Of a stretch of DNA of 23,652 nt, positions 1 through 8,554 are shown in pieces; within the stretch, counting starts at the first letter, position 1; each line of letters begins with the position of its first letter. Both the position numbers and the translations under genes were made by a program. Source of the DNA: Bacteroidota bacterium (GTDB taxonomy: Bacteria > Bacteroidota > Bacteroidia > NS11-12g > UBA9320). Under the pieces are notes generated by a model. It ran no database searches. It saw only the letters and a list, made by a program, of their open reading frames with translations, and had not been told where the DNA came from. Location: positions 1 through 23,652 of the forward strand of contig DNBZ01000152.1 in NCBI GenBank assembly GCA_003484585.1. Direction: 5' to 3'.

Positions 1-9
1 TACCATTCG

Positions 10-42
10 TTTGATAAAGTTAATTACTCTCCCTTACCTTTG
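10..42 (+). promoter_or_regulatory. Bacteroidota-type promoter of the haem/copper lipoprotein gene
   Basis: A TTTG (-33 box) at 10-13 and TACCTTTG (-7 box, consensus TAnnTTTG) at 35-42 are separated by 21 nt, which fits the Bacteroidota primary sigma factor consensus. The -7 box ends only 6 nt before the GTG start at 49, so the transcript should begin at or within a few bases of the start codon. This is the only promoter in the window where I see both boxes clearly. Confidence 0.65.
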
Positions 43-48
43 TAAGCA

Positions 49-1404
49 GTGAAAAAAGCAGCATTCTTTTTTTTGATAATTCTGATAGTTGCATCTTGCT
101 CTAACAGCACAGATCTCACCTACACGTCCGACATAGCCCCTATCATACACCAAAACTGCACACCCTGCCATAGAAGCGGAGGAGCCGCACCGTTTTCACT
201 TACTACTTTTCAACAGGTAAACAGAAAGAAAAATACCATACTAGACGTGACCCAAAGCGGCCTTATGCCGCCGTGGCCAGCAGACAGAAACTATAGCCAC
301 TTTACAGGCGAACGATACCTAAGTGCGATAGACAAACAAAAAATAAAAGACTGGATACAAGGTGGTGCTCCAGAAGGCGACACCTCTCTGCTGCCAGACC
401 TACCAGAGTATAACTCCTACAGCTATGTAGGCACACCAGACACTACATTATGGTTTGATAGTATTTTGATAAGTGGAAACAGCCGAGACAAGTTTTTCAT
501 AGCTACGCTACCCATAGAGCTAGGTGAGCAAAAGTATGTGCGAGCTATGGAGTTTTTGCCTAACGAAAACAACCTCGTACACCATATGAATGGCCGCTTG
601 CTCAACTATGAAGAGGACAAAAAAGCGAACATTACCGCTGGACAACGCATACTAAACCTAGAAGTAGCCGAAGTAGAATATGTACGCCAGTTTAATAATC
701 TAAAACTCAGTAATGACGACGGTACACGCCCAGAGCAAATTAACTCTGCAGTAAATTATCTGCCTGGAGTACAAGCACAGCTGTACCCAGAAGGTATAGG
801 TGGATTTACTATGAATAAAAAATCAATACTGATAGCCGACGACATACACTTTGGGCCAATACCACAAGATAAGTGGGACCAAAGTAGAGTAAATATATTC
901 TTTAGCAAGACCCCGCCCAAACGACCTATAAATGAAGTAATGCTAGGCACTAATGGGGCCAGCAAAATAATACCCCCACTGGTGATACCTCCTGGCAAAA
1001 TCACACAGCATACCAGCTACCTCAGGATACCCGAGGATATTAGCATACTAACCATCAATCCGCATATGCACCTGCTAGGCAAGAGGTTCAAAGCATATGC
1101 CCTCACTCCTACTCAGGACACCATACGCTTAATAAGCATACCCAAGTGGGATTTTAGATGGCAGTACTTTTACACCTTCCCTAAAATGCTCAAAATACCT
1201 GCAGGCAGCGTAGTATATGTAGAAGCAGAGTTTGATAACACCGCTGAAAACCAAAACAATCCGTACAACCCACCACAAGAAATAAGAGAACGCTATGAGT
1301 TTGGCGGAGCAGGGATGCGTACTACAGATGAGATGCTGCAGTTTATCATCACATGGCTACCGTATCAGGTAGGCGATGAGGATGTGAGTCTGGAGGTGGA
1401 GTAG
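49..1404 (+). CDS. Lipoprotein with c-type haem motif and copper type II monooxygenase-like region
   Basis: The 451-residue protein begins with a lipoprotein signal (hydrophobic stretch, then VASC with Cys17), so it is probably anchored in the periplasm or outer membrane. A CxxCH haem-binding motif (CTPCH, residues 37-41) sits in a short cytochrome c-like segment that includes MPPWPAD near 73-79. The rest resembles the two-domain copper type II ascorbate-dependent monooxygenases (peptidylglycine alpha-hydroxylating type). HHM at 178-180 matches the first copper site, PHMH at 338-341 the second, and Met429 in RTTDEM is the likely methionine ligand. These assignments rest on motif spacing, not on an alignment. 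The substrate is unknown. The GTG start is chosen because it gives a complete signal peptide and lies 6 nt from the promoter box. It appears monocistronic, with 325 nt before the next gene. Confidence 0.8.
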   Translation: MKKAAFFFLIILIVASCSNSTDLTYTSDIAPIIHQNCTPCHRSGGAAPFSLTTFQQVNRKKNTILDVTQSGLMPPWPADRNYSHFTGERYLSAIDKQKIKDWIQGGAPEGDTSLLPDLPEYNSYSYVGTPDTTLWFDSILISGNSRDKFFIATLPIELGEQKYVRAMEFLPNENNLVHHMNGRLLNYEEDKKANITAGQRILNLEVAEVEYVRQFNNLKLSNDDGTRPEQINSAVNYLPGVQAQLYPEGIGGFTMNKKSILIADDIHFGPIPQDKWDQSRVNIFFSKTPPKRPINEVMLGTNGASKIIPPLVIPPGKITQHTSYLRIPEDISILTINPHMHLLGKRFKAYALTPTQDTIRLISIPKWDFRWQYFYTFPKMLKIPAGSVVYVEAEFDNTAENQNNPYNPPQEIRERYEFGGAGMRTTDEMLQFIITWLPYQVGDEDVSLEVE

Positions 1405-1707
1405 GGAAGAGATTACAAACACTTAGTTTCAGTTAATTTCCTGCAACGCTTTACAAACGAATGAAACTTATGTTCATCAAGCGATTAGCCTCAAGAAATG
1501 CACAAAAAAATAGATAATAGCAGAGCAGGAATAAGTTCTCCCATAGGTGAATTATAATATATCGTTGCGATTTTTTTCAATTGACTAAATAATTATCTAT
1601 CTGGTTATTGGCAAAGTACACTTTTATACAGAATGAAGGGAATCCTAAGCCGCACTGTGCTGTCTAAACCTTAATTACTCCTAGTAGATATAACACTAAT
1701 TTAATAA
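1405..1707. other. Non-coding stretch of about 300 bases, no gene seen
   Basis: I see no ORF with family resemblance, no RNA gene and no convincing terminator between the haem/copper lipoprotein and the VTC operon. A short inverted repeat (AGTTTCA and TGAAACT, near 1427-1468) and a 4-bp ATCG/CGAT hairpin followed by a T-run near 1560-1580 are present, but both are too weak to call. The 3' end carries the promoter of the next operon. Confidence 0.5.
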
Positions 1708-1715
1708 TAGCTTTG
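1708..1715 (+). promoter_or_regulatory. -7 promoter box of the VTC-CotH operon
   Basis: TAGCTTTG matches TAnnTTTG exactly and lies 14 nt before the TTG start at 1730. No TTTG is seen at the expected -33 distance. Confidence 0.5.
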
Positions 1716-1729
1716 CCAAACTAAAGAAA

Positions 1730-2461
1730 TTGGACGCACTCAACTTAGATATATTTGATAGCATTTCACTAAATGAAATGAACAGCGTATCGCTCATGAA
1801 GCGTATGGATACTAAGTTTATCCTACATAGGGATGCTGTGCAAGCTATTCTCAATAAAGTACAATTCGATTATAAAATACTGCAGGTGGCTAGTGATAGG
1901 TTAATGACCTACCACTCGGTTTACTTTGATACAGACGACGACCATTTCTATCATATGCATCACAATGGACACTCGCATAGAATAAAAGTAAGAATACGAA
2001 ACTATGTAGAGTCAAACCTTTGCTTTCTAGAGGTAAAACAGAAAGACAGCCAAGGCAACACTTTAAAAAATAGAATAAAAGTGAATCAACTTACCTCAAC
2101 ATTAGGTGAAGAGGCTATCACTTTTGTAACCCAAACAACTGCAAAACAAATCAAGCTGCACAAGTCCATAGAAAACCAATTCAACAGATTTACATTAGTA
2201 AGCACGGCACTACAAGAGCGAGTGACTATGGATACTAACTTGTCGTACAACGGTGTTATTTTCAATAAAAATCTTGTGATTATAGAGCTGAAACAAGAGA
2301 AGCTAAATCGACTTTCTCCGCTTTTTCAAGCACTGAAAGCACAAAGCATAAACCCCTACAGTATAAGCAAATACTGCATCGGAATGGCCAGCACAAACGC
2401 AGATTTGAAACAAAATCTATTTAAACCTAAATTTCTTAAAATCAATAAATTAACAACATAA
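1730..2461 (+). CDS. VTC-domain polyphosphate polymerase-like protein
   Basis: This 243-residue protein has the motifs of the VTC catalytic domain, a triphosphate-tunnel fold that in yeast Vtc4 polymerises phosphate from ATP. Visible are KRMDTKF (24-30), YFDT (65-68), the basic strand KVRIR (86-90), EVK (101-103), IELK (185-188) and SKY (213-215). These supply the basic and acidic residues expected to line the tunnel. No membrane segment or signal is seen, so it should be cytoplasmic. The TTG start is preferred because the conserved FDSISLNEMN lead-in would be lost with the ATG at residue 17; the start remains somewhat uncertain. It is the first gene of a four-gene operon, and its stop abuts the next ATG. 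The actual polymer or substrate in bacteria is inferred from the family. Confidence 0.85.
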   Translation: MDALNLDIFDSISLNEMNSVSLMKRMDTKFILHRDAVQAILNKVQFDYKILQVASDRLMTYHSVYFDTDDDHFYHMHHNGHSHRIKVRIRNYVESNLCFLEVKQKDSQGNTLKNRIKVNQLTSTLGEEAITFVTQTTAKQIKLHKSIENQFNRFTLVSTALQERVTMDTNLSYNGVIFNKNLVIIELKQEKLNRLSPLFQALKAQSINPYSISKYCIGMASTNADLKQNLFKPKFLKINKLTT

Positions 2462-3067
2462 ATGACAGAATTTTTAAGCATACCTCTCTTTGATAATGAC
2501 TTCTATAAGATGATGTTCAGATTCGTTCTCAATCTCGGTTTTCTTACACTCATTATCAGATGGCTGTACTTTGGAGCTACTAAACGAAAGGACTATCTAT
2601 TCACCTACTACATGATAGGTATCATCGTATTTTTCTTGTGCTTCACACTTAAAAAATATGAACTAGACATAGGAATGGCACTAGGACTCTTTGCCATATT
2701 TGGTATCATAAGATACCGCACAGATCCTATTCCAATAAAAGAAATGACATACCTTTTTGTGGTAATAGGTGTATCCGTAGTCAACTCACTAGCTAATCAA
2801 AAAATGAGCTATGCAGAAATTTTATCTGCCAATATAGTGATAGTGCTCACTCTCTTTATCATAGAGCGAGTGTGGTTTACTCGTAATGTGAGTGTGAAAA
2901 TAATTAATTACGAAAAAATAGAAAATATAAAACCTGAGAATGCTGCTGCACTCCGAGCAGACTTAGAAGAACGCACAGGTTTAAAAATAGAAAATATAAA
3001 CGTTGGGGACGTCGATTTTTTAAGAGATTCAGCTAAAATTACTATAACTCACTATAACGACAAATGA
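2462..3067 (+). CDS. DUF4956 family integral membrane protein
   Basis: A 201-residue protein with about four to five hydrophobic segments in its first 140 residues. The family signature is a glycine-rich helix running into IIRYRTDPI (about residues 80-88), followed by an ERVWF segment and a soluble C-terminal domain of about 60 residues. The family has no established biochemical function. From general knowledge, DUF4956 proteins are repeatedly found beside VTC-domain enzymes, so a role in membrane docking, export or regulation of the VTC product is a reasonable inference. The ATG directly follows the VTC stop, and the gene overlaps the next by 4 bp (ATGA), both signs of translational coupling. 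The C-terminal domain contains KIENI twice, encoded by an 18-bp A/T-rich direct repeat. Confidence 0.85.
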   Translation: MTEFLSIPLFDNDFYKMMFRFVLNLGFLTLIIRWLYFGATKRKDYLFTYYMIGIIVFFLCFTLKKYELDIGMALGLFAIFGIIRYRTDPIPIKEMTYLFVVIGVSVVNSLANQKMSYAEILSANIVIVLTLFIIERVWFTRNVSVKIINYEKIENIKPENAAALRADLEERTGLKIENINVGDVDFLRDSAKITITHYNDK

Positions 3068-3783
3068 AAAAATACATTAAATCCTTATTCCTACTAGCAG
3101 CTACTTATATACTGGCCGCTCCAGTAGCCACTGCTCAAAACGGCACGTACCATACAGTAAGAGACTTAGAATCTTGGACCTCGGCCAAGCTAAAATATCA
3201 GTTCAGCAAAAAGCTTGATTTTGGCATAGAGGAACAGCTGAGACTAAAAGATAATGCAAAAACCGTAGATCAATATTTTACAGAAATAACCGCAGGTTAT
3301 GATATTACTAAACATGTAGGAATAGGCTTGGGCGGCAGATACATAAAGCAAAATGACAATGTAGGCAAAATACAAGGCTACGAGAATCACTTTCGTTGGA
3401 ATGCTGACTTAGCCTACAAGCATAAAATAGACCGCTTTGACCTTAAGTACAGGGTTAGATACCAGAACAAAGATGAGCTCCAAATAAGCGAAGCACAAGG
3501 AGACACAGCTAAACATACTGTAAGACTAAAAGTAGGCACTGACTATAATATTAAAGGTTGGAAACTTGATCCAGAAGTAGCTGCAGAACTTTTTAATAGA
3601 TTGAACAATAGCGAGGGCTTTTACCGAATGCGATTTACTGTAGGCACAACCTACAAATTCAAAAAAGCAGGAGATCTAGGTGCATTTTATCGAATAGAAA
3701 AAGAACTACAAGGCGATTACCGCAAAACAACAAATATCATAGGTGTGCAATATCAATACACACTAAAACGTAAGAATAAATGA
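3064..3783 (+). CDS. DUF2490 family secreted protein, probable outer-membrane beta-barrel
   Basis: The 239-residue product starts with a Sec signal peptide (likely cleavage after ATA at about residue 24). The mature part is rich in alternating, amphipathic strands with aromatic ends, such as KLKYQFSKKLDFGIEEQLRLK, repeated to the C-terminus (QYQYTL). This is the pattern of DUF2490, a Bacteroidota family generally taken to be outer-membrane barrels. I see no catalytic motif. It overlaps both neighbours by 4 bp (ATGA at 3064 and at 3780), so it is made together with DUF4956 and CotH. A transport or scaffold role at the outer membrane for this operon is inference. Confidence 0.8.
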   Translation: MKKYIKSLFLLAATYILAAPVATAQNGTYHTVRDLESWTSAKLKYQFSKKLDFGIEEQLRLKDNAKTVDQYFTEITAGYDITKHVGIGLGGRYIKQNDNVGKIQGYENHFRWNADLAYKHKIDRFDLKYRVRYQNKDELQISEAQGDTAKHTVRLKVGTDYNIKGWKLDPEVAAELFNRLNNSEGFYRMRFTVGTTYKFKKAGDLGAFYRIEKELQGDYRKTTNIIGVQYQYTLKRKNK

Positions 3784-5132
3784 GGAGCAGAACATATAAG
3801 TTATTAGTAGTAGCTGCATTAGTTGCTACATTCTATGGTTGTAAAAAAGTAATTTTCGTACCAGATGAAGATAACGGCACTACCACAACAAACACTGGCA
3901 TAGCAACACACGACAATGGTTTCGCTGCAAACTACGATGTAGTCTTTGACAATGAAAAAGTACATAGAATGGATATTATCTTCACGTCAGAAGAATGGGC
4001 TGATATGCAAACAGATTTAGCAGATAAAACTGCTGGAGGCGGAGGGCCAGGAGGAGGTTTCTCCGACGAAAATCCGGACTATTTCCATTGCGAAGTAAAC
4101 TACAATGGGCTAACCTGGGGCAATGTAGGAATACGTTACAAAGGCAACTCGTCACTAAATGTAAGAAACAATGGCAAACTACCTTTGCGTTTTGATTTTG
4201 ATAAGTGGGAGTATGAGTTTCCAGAGATAGCAGACCAGCGTTTCTATGGCTTCAAAGAACTCTCTATGAGTAGCAACTATAATGACCCAGCACTGATACG
4301 TGAAAAAACTGCAGACGACTTATTTCGTGACTTTGGTGTACCAGCTGTGCGTACAGCATATTATGAAATATACATAGATGAAGGCGATGGCAAATCCCAA
4401 TATTATGGAGTGTATACCATGTGTGAAGTGATTTTCGACACCTTTCTAAAAGATTACTTTGGGAATAAAAGCGGAAACTGCTACAAGCCAGATGGTGACG
4501 GAGCTACATTTAGCACTTCTGGATTTAACCTATCAGACTTTGAGCTCAAGACCAATGAGGAAATCAATGACAAGAGTGACATACAGCAAATGTATGACTA
4601 CTTGCAAGCTGGCACACGTACTAGTGACCCAGTTAAGTGGCGTACCGATTTAGAATCTGTTTTTGATGTGGATGGTTTCTTAAAATACCTAGCCGTGAAT
4701 AACACCATACAAAACTGGGATACCTATGGCAGAATGACGCACAATTACTACTTATACCATGACCAAGAAGATGACTTGATCAAATGGATAGTTTGGGATA
4801 ATAACGAAGCATTTCAAGAGGGTAAAATGGGCGGTTCCATTTCATTTCCTATGAGCGAAGTGGGCACAGACTGGCCGCTTATCAATTATATAACCCAAGA
4901 TACTGAATACTATACTACGTATAAAACGTATGTGAAATCTTTTATAGAAACATCCTTCTCTACTAGCAGAATGAATACAATATATACTAACGAACAAAGT
5001 CTTCTACAAACATCCGCAGATGCTGAGGAGACTGGTTATTCCTATGTAAATGGACAATTTAGTTCTGCTATAAGCACTCTGAATTCTCACAATACGAGCA
5101 GAGTAGCAGCTGCTAACGCATTTGTACAGTAG
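3780..5132 (+). CDS. CotH kinase family lipoprotein
   Basis: A 450-residue protein with a lipoprotein signal (FYGC, Cys21), a short Thr/Asn-rich linker, and a CotH-type fold. Recognisable family features are GIRYKGNSS (117-125), the basic KLPLRFDF region (133-140), YGVYTMCE (209-216), NWDTYGRMTHNYY (312-324) and IVWDNNEAF (337-345). The aspartates of NWD and WDNN are the candidate ATP/metal residues. CotH proteins are atypical kinases known for phosphorylating secreted spore-coat proteins in Bacillus; the target here is unknown. A glycine-rich insert (GGGGPGGGF, about 86-94) interrupts the N-terminal part. It is the last gene of the VTC operon and is followed by a strong terminator. A second CotH-type gene lies at the right edge of the window. 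Confidence 0.85.
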   Translation: MRSRTYKLLVVAALVATFYGCKKVIFVPDEDNGTTTTNTGIATHDNGFAANYDVVFDNEKVHRMDIIFTSEEWADMQTDLADKTAGGGGPGGGFSDENPDYFHCEVNYNGLTWGNVGIRYKGNSSLNVRNNGKLPLRFDFDKWEYEFPEIADQRFYGFKELSMSSNYNDPALIREKTADDLFRDFGVPAVRTAYYEIYIDEGDGKSQYYGVYTMCEVIFDTFLKDYFGNKSGNCYKPDGDGATFSTSGFNLSDFELKTNEEINDKSDIQQMYDYLQAGTRTSDPVKWRTDLESVFDVDGFLKYLAVNNTIQNWDTYGRMTHNYYLYHDQEDDLIKWIVWDNNEAFQEGKMGGSISFPMSEVGTDWPLINYITQDTEYYTTYKTYVKSFIETSFSTSRMNTIYTNEQSLLQTSADAEETGYSYVNGQFSSAISTLNSHNTSRVAAANAFVQ

Positions 5133-5150
5133 AGAGCAAACGACACTAAG

Positions 5151-5188
5151 AAAAAAGGCCTCTAATCTCAGGATCAGGAGCCTTTTTT
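5151..5188 (+). terminator. Rho-independent terminator after the VTC-CotH operon
   Basis: The arms AAAAAAGGC (5151-5159) and GCCTTTTTT (5180-5188) are perfect inverted complements, with extra partial pairing inside. The T-run is part of the right arm. It lies 18 nt after the CotH stop. The A-run on the left arm would also allow some termination in the other direction, but no minus-strand gene ends here. Confidence 0.85.
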
Positions 5189-5226
5189 AATTCTATGAAA
5201 TCTATATGGAATACAAAGGGTTGAGC

Positions 5227-5234
5227 TAAATTTG
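5227..5234 (+). promoter_or_regulatory. -7 promoter box of aspS
   Basis: TAAATTTG matches TAnnTTTG and lies 32 nt upstream of the aspS ATG, giving a conventional short A/T-rich leader, unlike the near-leaderless genes elsewhere in the window. No clear -33 box is seen. Confidence 0.5.
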
Positions 5235-5266
5235 CACCCTATTATTTAGCAATTATATTATTAAAA

Positions 5267-7000
5267 ATGCACAGAACACACACTTGCGGAGAGCTAAGAG
5301 CAGATCACATAGGACAAACCGTAACGCTAAGCGGATGGGTACAGACGCGTAGAGATTTCGGAGGAATGACTTTTATAGACCTTAGAGATAGATATGGAAT
5401 CACTCAGTTAGGTTTTAATGAGGAGCAAGACAAAGGCCTAAATGATAGAGCTCGCTCACTAGGACGTGAGTTTGTAGTAAAAGTGCACGGAGAAGTAATA
5501 GAACGTAGTAACAAAAACGACAAAATAGCAACGGGAAACATAGAAATAAAGGTGACTGAATTTGAAGTGCTGAATGCCTCTCTCACTCCACCTTTTACTA
5601 TAGAAGATAATACGGATGGCGGTGAAGAAATACGCTTAAAGTATCGCTACCTAGACCTACGTAGAAACCCCATACAAGAAAAACTAGTACTCCGTAGTAA
5701 GCTAAATAAAGCTGTACGTGACTACCTGAATGATGCTGATTTCATAGACGTAGAGACTCCTTACCTTATAAAATCTACACCAGAAGGAGCACGAGATTTC
5801 GTAGTGCCTAGTCGTATGAATGAAGGACAGTACTATGCACTACCGCAAAGTCCACAGACCTTTAAGCAACTGCTTATGGTAAGTGGATTAGACAAGTACT
5901 ACCAAATAGTAAAATGCTTCCGAGACGAAGATTTCAGAGCAGATAGACAACCAGAATTTACTCAGATAGACTGCGAAATGTCTTTCGTAGAGCGTGATGA
6001 TGTACTGCAGACTTTCGAAGGAATGATTCGTTCGGTTTTCAAAAGCGTAAAAAATCTAGAATTGGGTGACATCCCAATTATACCCTACGATGAAGCTATG
6101 AGCCGATTCGGTAGCGATAAGCCAGATATGCGTTTTGGGATGGAGCTAGTAAATCTAGACGACGTGGCCAAAGGCAACGGTTTTGGCGTATTTGACAATG
6201 CAGATAGCGTAGTAGCCATCAATGTAACTGGCGGCAATAAATATACACGTAAGGAATTGGATGCATTTACAGACTGGGTAAAGCGTCCACAGATAGGAGC
6301 TCTAGGCCTTATCTACTGCAGAGCAAATGAAGATGGTAGCTACAAATCTTCAGTTGACAAATTCTTTGACCAAGAGAAACTAGCTCAGTGGGCTAGCAGG
6401 TGCGAGAGCAAAGCAGACGACCTCATCTTAGTATTAAGCGGCGGAGCCGAAAAAGTACGCAAGCAGATGAACGAACTAAGACTGCACATAGGCGAGTTAG
6501 AAGGCCTAAGACCAAAAGATAAATTTGCGGCTTGCTGGGTAGTAGACTTTCCACTGGTAGAGCATGATGAGGAGAGCAATAGATGGCACGCTATGCACCA
6601 TCCATTTACCTCGCCTATACCAGCAGACAGAGATAAGATGGAGACAGATCCAGGTAGTGTAAAAGCGAATGCTTACGACATGGCTATCAATGGTATGGAA
6701 GTAGGCGGAGGAAGTATCCGAATACACGACAAGGAGCTGCAAAAGCGTATGTTTGACCTACTTGGGTTCACACCCGAAGAGGCACAAGAGCAGTTTGGTT
6801 TCTTGCTCAATGCTTTTGAATATGGAGCACCACCACACGGAGGTATTGCTTTTGGACTAGACAGACTAGCAGCATTGCTCACGGGTACAGACTCTATACG
6901 CGACGTGATAGCATTTCCTAAAAATAATATGGGACGTGATATTATGATAGATGCTCCTGCACCGCTAAATGCGGATCAGAAGAAAGAGTTAGGGATGTAA
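5267..7000 (+). CDS. aspS: Aspartyl-tRNA synthetase, bacterial type
   Basis: This 577-residue class II synthetase charges tRNA-Asp with aspartate in the cytoplasm. It starts with the OB-fold anticodon-binding domain ([10 protein letters not shown], then [20 protein letters not shown]). Class II motif 2 is [14 protein letters not shown] at about residues 219-232. The region between motifs 2 and 3, about 280-420, is the GAD insertion that marks the bacterial type. [13 protein letters not shown] and [10 protein letters not shown] (motif 3, from residue 525, with Arg533) follow. Length is close to the usual 580-590. It stands alone, with its own promoter and a terminator just upstream. Whether it is discriminating or also charges tRNA-Asn cannot be told without the rest of the genome. 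Confidence 0.97.
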   Translation: MHRTHTCGELRADHIGQTVTLSGWVQTRRDFGGMTFIDLRDRYGITQLGFNEEQDKGLNDRARSLGREFVVKVHGEVIERSNKNDKIATGNIEIKVTEFEVLNASLTPPFTIEDNTDGGEEIRLKYRYLDLRRNPIQEKLVLRSKLNKAVRDYLNDADFIDVETPYLIKSTPEGARDFVVPSRMNEGQYYALPQSPQTFKQLLMVSGLDKYYQIVKCFRDEDFRADRQPEFTQIDCEMSFVERDDVLQTFEGMIRSVFKSVKNLELGDIPIIPYDEAMSRFGSDKPDMRFGMELVNLDDVAKGNGFGVFDNADSVVAINVTGGNKYTRKELDAFTDWVKRPQIGALGLIYCRANEDGSYKSSVDKFFDQEKLAQWASRCESKADDLILVLSGGAEKVRKQMNELRLHIGELEGLRPKDKFAACWVVDFPLVEHDEESNRWHAMHHPFTSPIPADRDKMETDPGSVKANAYDMAINGMEVGGGSIRIHDKELQKRMFDLLGFTPEEAQEQFGFLLNAFEYGAPPHGGIAFGLDRLAALLTGTDSIRDVIAFPKNNMGRDIMIDAPAPLNADQKKELGM

Positions 7001-7016
7001 AAAATCCTATTGCTGA

Positions 7017-7379
7017 TTAGTCCATAGTACTAGCTGAGAATACGGCTTCTTGGTACGCATTATAGCAATCTAAAACTACTGGCAACATCTCATCTTGTTG
7101 ATCTATCAAGCTTTTCTCATTGAGAATAAGATACTCTGCTTTAGAAAAATGACTTATCAATGTATCCGTAGTACATCCGCAATATTCCATAGATTGAGAA
7201 GGAAAACGAATAGCCTTACTTCCTAAATCATCTAGGCAGGTATTTACTAAAGTATCTCTATCCCCGTCTTCCCACGTTACTTGGTTAGAGAAATAGTTAT
7301 ACGCTATTCTAGATACTATCAGAATCGCTACCAAAATAATTACACCAATTGCTATATTCTTTTGCCACTTATTTATCAT
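7017..7379 (-). CDS. Small membrane-anchored protein with conserved-looking cysteines
   Basis: A 120-residue protein with a short basic N-terminus, a single membrane helix (about residues 9-27) and a C-terminal soluble part, probably periplasmic. The soluble part has Cys at TCLDD, a CGC pair (YCGCTTD) and a later Cys (LDCYNA). The spacing, an early Cys then CxC then helical segments, is like small Bacteroidota proteins of unknown function that I recall only generally. It is convergent with aspS (16 nt between stops) and divergent from the DUF1801 gene. No function is assigned. Confidence 0.7.
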   Translation of the reverse strand: MINKWQKNIAIGVIILVAILIVSRIAYNYFSNQVTWEDGDRDTLVNTCLDDLGSKAIRFPSQSMEYCGCTTDTLISHFSKAEYLILNEKSLIDQQDEMLPVVLDCYNAYQEAVFSASTMD

Positions 7380-7425
7380 CGCTTATTAAATTAATGCAAT
7401 ATTATTCATTCTGCACAAAAAAGAC

Positions 7426-7433
7426 TTTCTTTG
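7426..7433 (+). promoter_or_regulatory. Possible -7 box of the DUF1801 gene
   Basis: TTTCTTTG differs from TAnnTTTG at one position and lies 21 nt before the preferred ATG at 7455. It contains the TTG that would otherwise be taken as a longer start. Confidence 0.3.
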
Positions 7434-7454
7434 GGAAGTAAATACTCAGACTAT

Positions 7455-7910
7455 ATGCAATTACCAGCGGACAATCCTGACCATTATGTTACTCAGATAC
7501 CTGAGGAGAGACAAGCTATATTCAATGAACTACGTATCATTATAAAAAACAATATGCCTCCAGAGCTACAGGAGTGCATCAGCTATGGCACGATAGGCTA
7601 TGTAGTCCCAAAATCCGTCTACCCTGCAGGCTACCATTGCAGTCCAGAGCTTCCGCTGCCCTTTGCTAACTTAGCTTCGCAAAAGAATACCATCTCCTTT
7701 TATCACATGGGGCTTTATGCTAATGAGGATTTGATGCTCTGGTTTAAAGAAGAATATGCAAAACGCAGCAAATACAAACTAGACATGGGCAAAAGCTGTG
7801 TTCGTTTCAAGCGAATGGACGACATTCCAGTAGAGCTTATAGGTGAGCTAATGAGTAAAATGTCTACTCAAGAGTGGATAGATACCTATGAAAGAATATA
7901 TAAGAAATGA
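7455..7910 (+). CDS. DUF1801 domain protein
   Basis: A 151-residue cytoplasmic protein of the DUF1801 (YdhG-like) family. N-terminal helices carry ADNPDHYVTQIPEERQAIFNELR; the core has CISYGTIGYVV, followed by the conserved beta strand NTISFYHMGLY and the C-terminal YKLDMGKSCVRFKR. The family adopts a small alpha/beta fold related to iron-chaperone-like proteins and has no proven enzymatic role. The ATG at 7455 is preferred over the TTG at 7431 because related proteins begin just before the NPDHY helix and because the TTG lies inside a likely promoter box. It is flanked by minus-strand genes on both sides, so it is probably monocistronic. Confidence 0.8.
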   Translation: MQLPADNPDHYVTQIPEERQAIFNELRIIIKNNMPPELQECISYGTIGYVVPKSVYPAGYHCSPELPLPFANLASQKNTISFYHMGLYANEDLMLWFKEEYAKRSKYKLDMGKSCVRFKRMDDIPVELIGELMSKMSTQEWIDTYERIYKK

Positions 7911-7972
7911 GCTATTTATAGCTTAGGTGATTCCCTTAAACGAAGGAAAGGTAAAGGGTAAAAAGTATGCTC

Positions 7973-8548
7973 TTAGGTTAGTCCTTCTAAAAACTCAACC
8001 AGTCTATCTACCGCCAAGCCTCTATGACTTATGACTGATTTTTCTTCCATTGTCATTTCTGCAAAGGTCCGATTATACCCCTCAGGTTGAAAAATAGGAT
8101 CATACCCAAAACCTTTTTTGCCACTTCTGCCTTTAGTTATTTCACCTTTACAAATCCCCTCAAAAACATACTCTTTCCCTTCCCATATTAGAGCTATCAC
8201 CGTTCTAAAACTAGCTTGTCTACTGGTTTTCCCATCTAAGTTTTGTAGTAGCAGACTCATATTGTCTCCGCTATTCTTTTGCGGACCAGCATATCTTGCA
8301 GAGTATACTCCAGGCTGCCCGTCAAGTACACTTACCTCAAGCCCTGTATCGTCTGCAAAGCAGTTTTCTCCTGTCTTTGCATACACTTGCCTTACCTTCT
8401 GTAGAGCATTGGCATCTAGCGTATTACCCGTTTCTAATAGTTCATCCGGGAATATTTTCTCATCTAATCCTACTAGCTCATACGCAGGTAGTTTGGCTCT
8501 TATCTCAGCTATCTTATTGGGATTTTGCGAAGCAAAAATGATTTTCAT
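7973..8548 (-). CDS. rdgB: Non-canonical purine NTP pyrophosphatase (dITP/XTP, RdgB/HAM1)
   Basis: The 191-residue enzyme removes dITP, dXTP and related deaminated nucleotides, hydrolysing them to monophosphate and pyrophosphate so that they do not enter DNA. Motifs are complete: ASQNPNKIAEI at 6-16 (Ser, Asn and Lys of the substrate loop), FADDTGLEV (65-73) with the catalytic Asp pair, GVYSARYAG (80-88), GFGYDPIF and SHRG near the C-terminus. The start is the ATG at 8546-8548, which yields the standard N-terminus MKIIFAS. An in-frame ATG 54 nt further upstream would place the promoter box inside the gene. It is divergent from rarA. Confidence 0.95.
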   Translation of the reverse strand: MKIIFASQNPNKIAEIRAKLPAYELVGLDEKIFPDELLETGNTLDANALQKVRQVYAKTGENCFADDTGLEVSVLDGQPGVYSARYAGPQKNSGDNMSLLLQNLDGKTSRQASFRTVIALIWEGKEYVFEGICKGEITKGRSGKKGFGYDPIFQPEGYNRTFAEMTMEEKSVISHRGLAVDRLVEFLEGLT

Positions 8549-8554
8549 GGACGG

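Noticed and set aside
1560..1580. Possible terminator after the haem/copper lipoprotein gene
   Set aside because: The stem is only 4 bp (ATCG/CGAT) with a 3-nt loop. The T-run alone is not enough to call it.
2914..3000. 18-bp direct repeat inside the DUF4956 gene (2914-2931 and 2983-3000)
   Set aside because: It is A/T-only apart from one G, encodes KIENI twice in the C-terminal domain, and fits the low-complexity codon use of the region. There is no sign of an inserted element.
7431..7454. TTG start that would lengthen the DUF1801 protein
   Set aside because: The TTG is part of a promoter-like TTTG box and the added residues are outside the family's conserved region. The same reasoning excludes the upstream TTG starts at 11208, 11260, 12669 and 19370.
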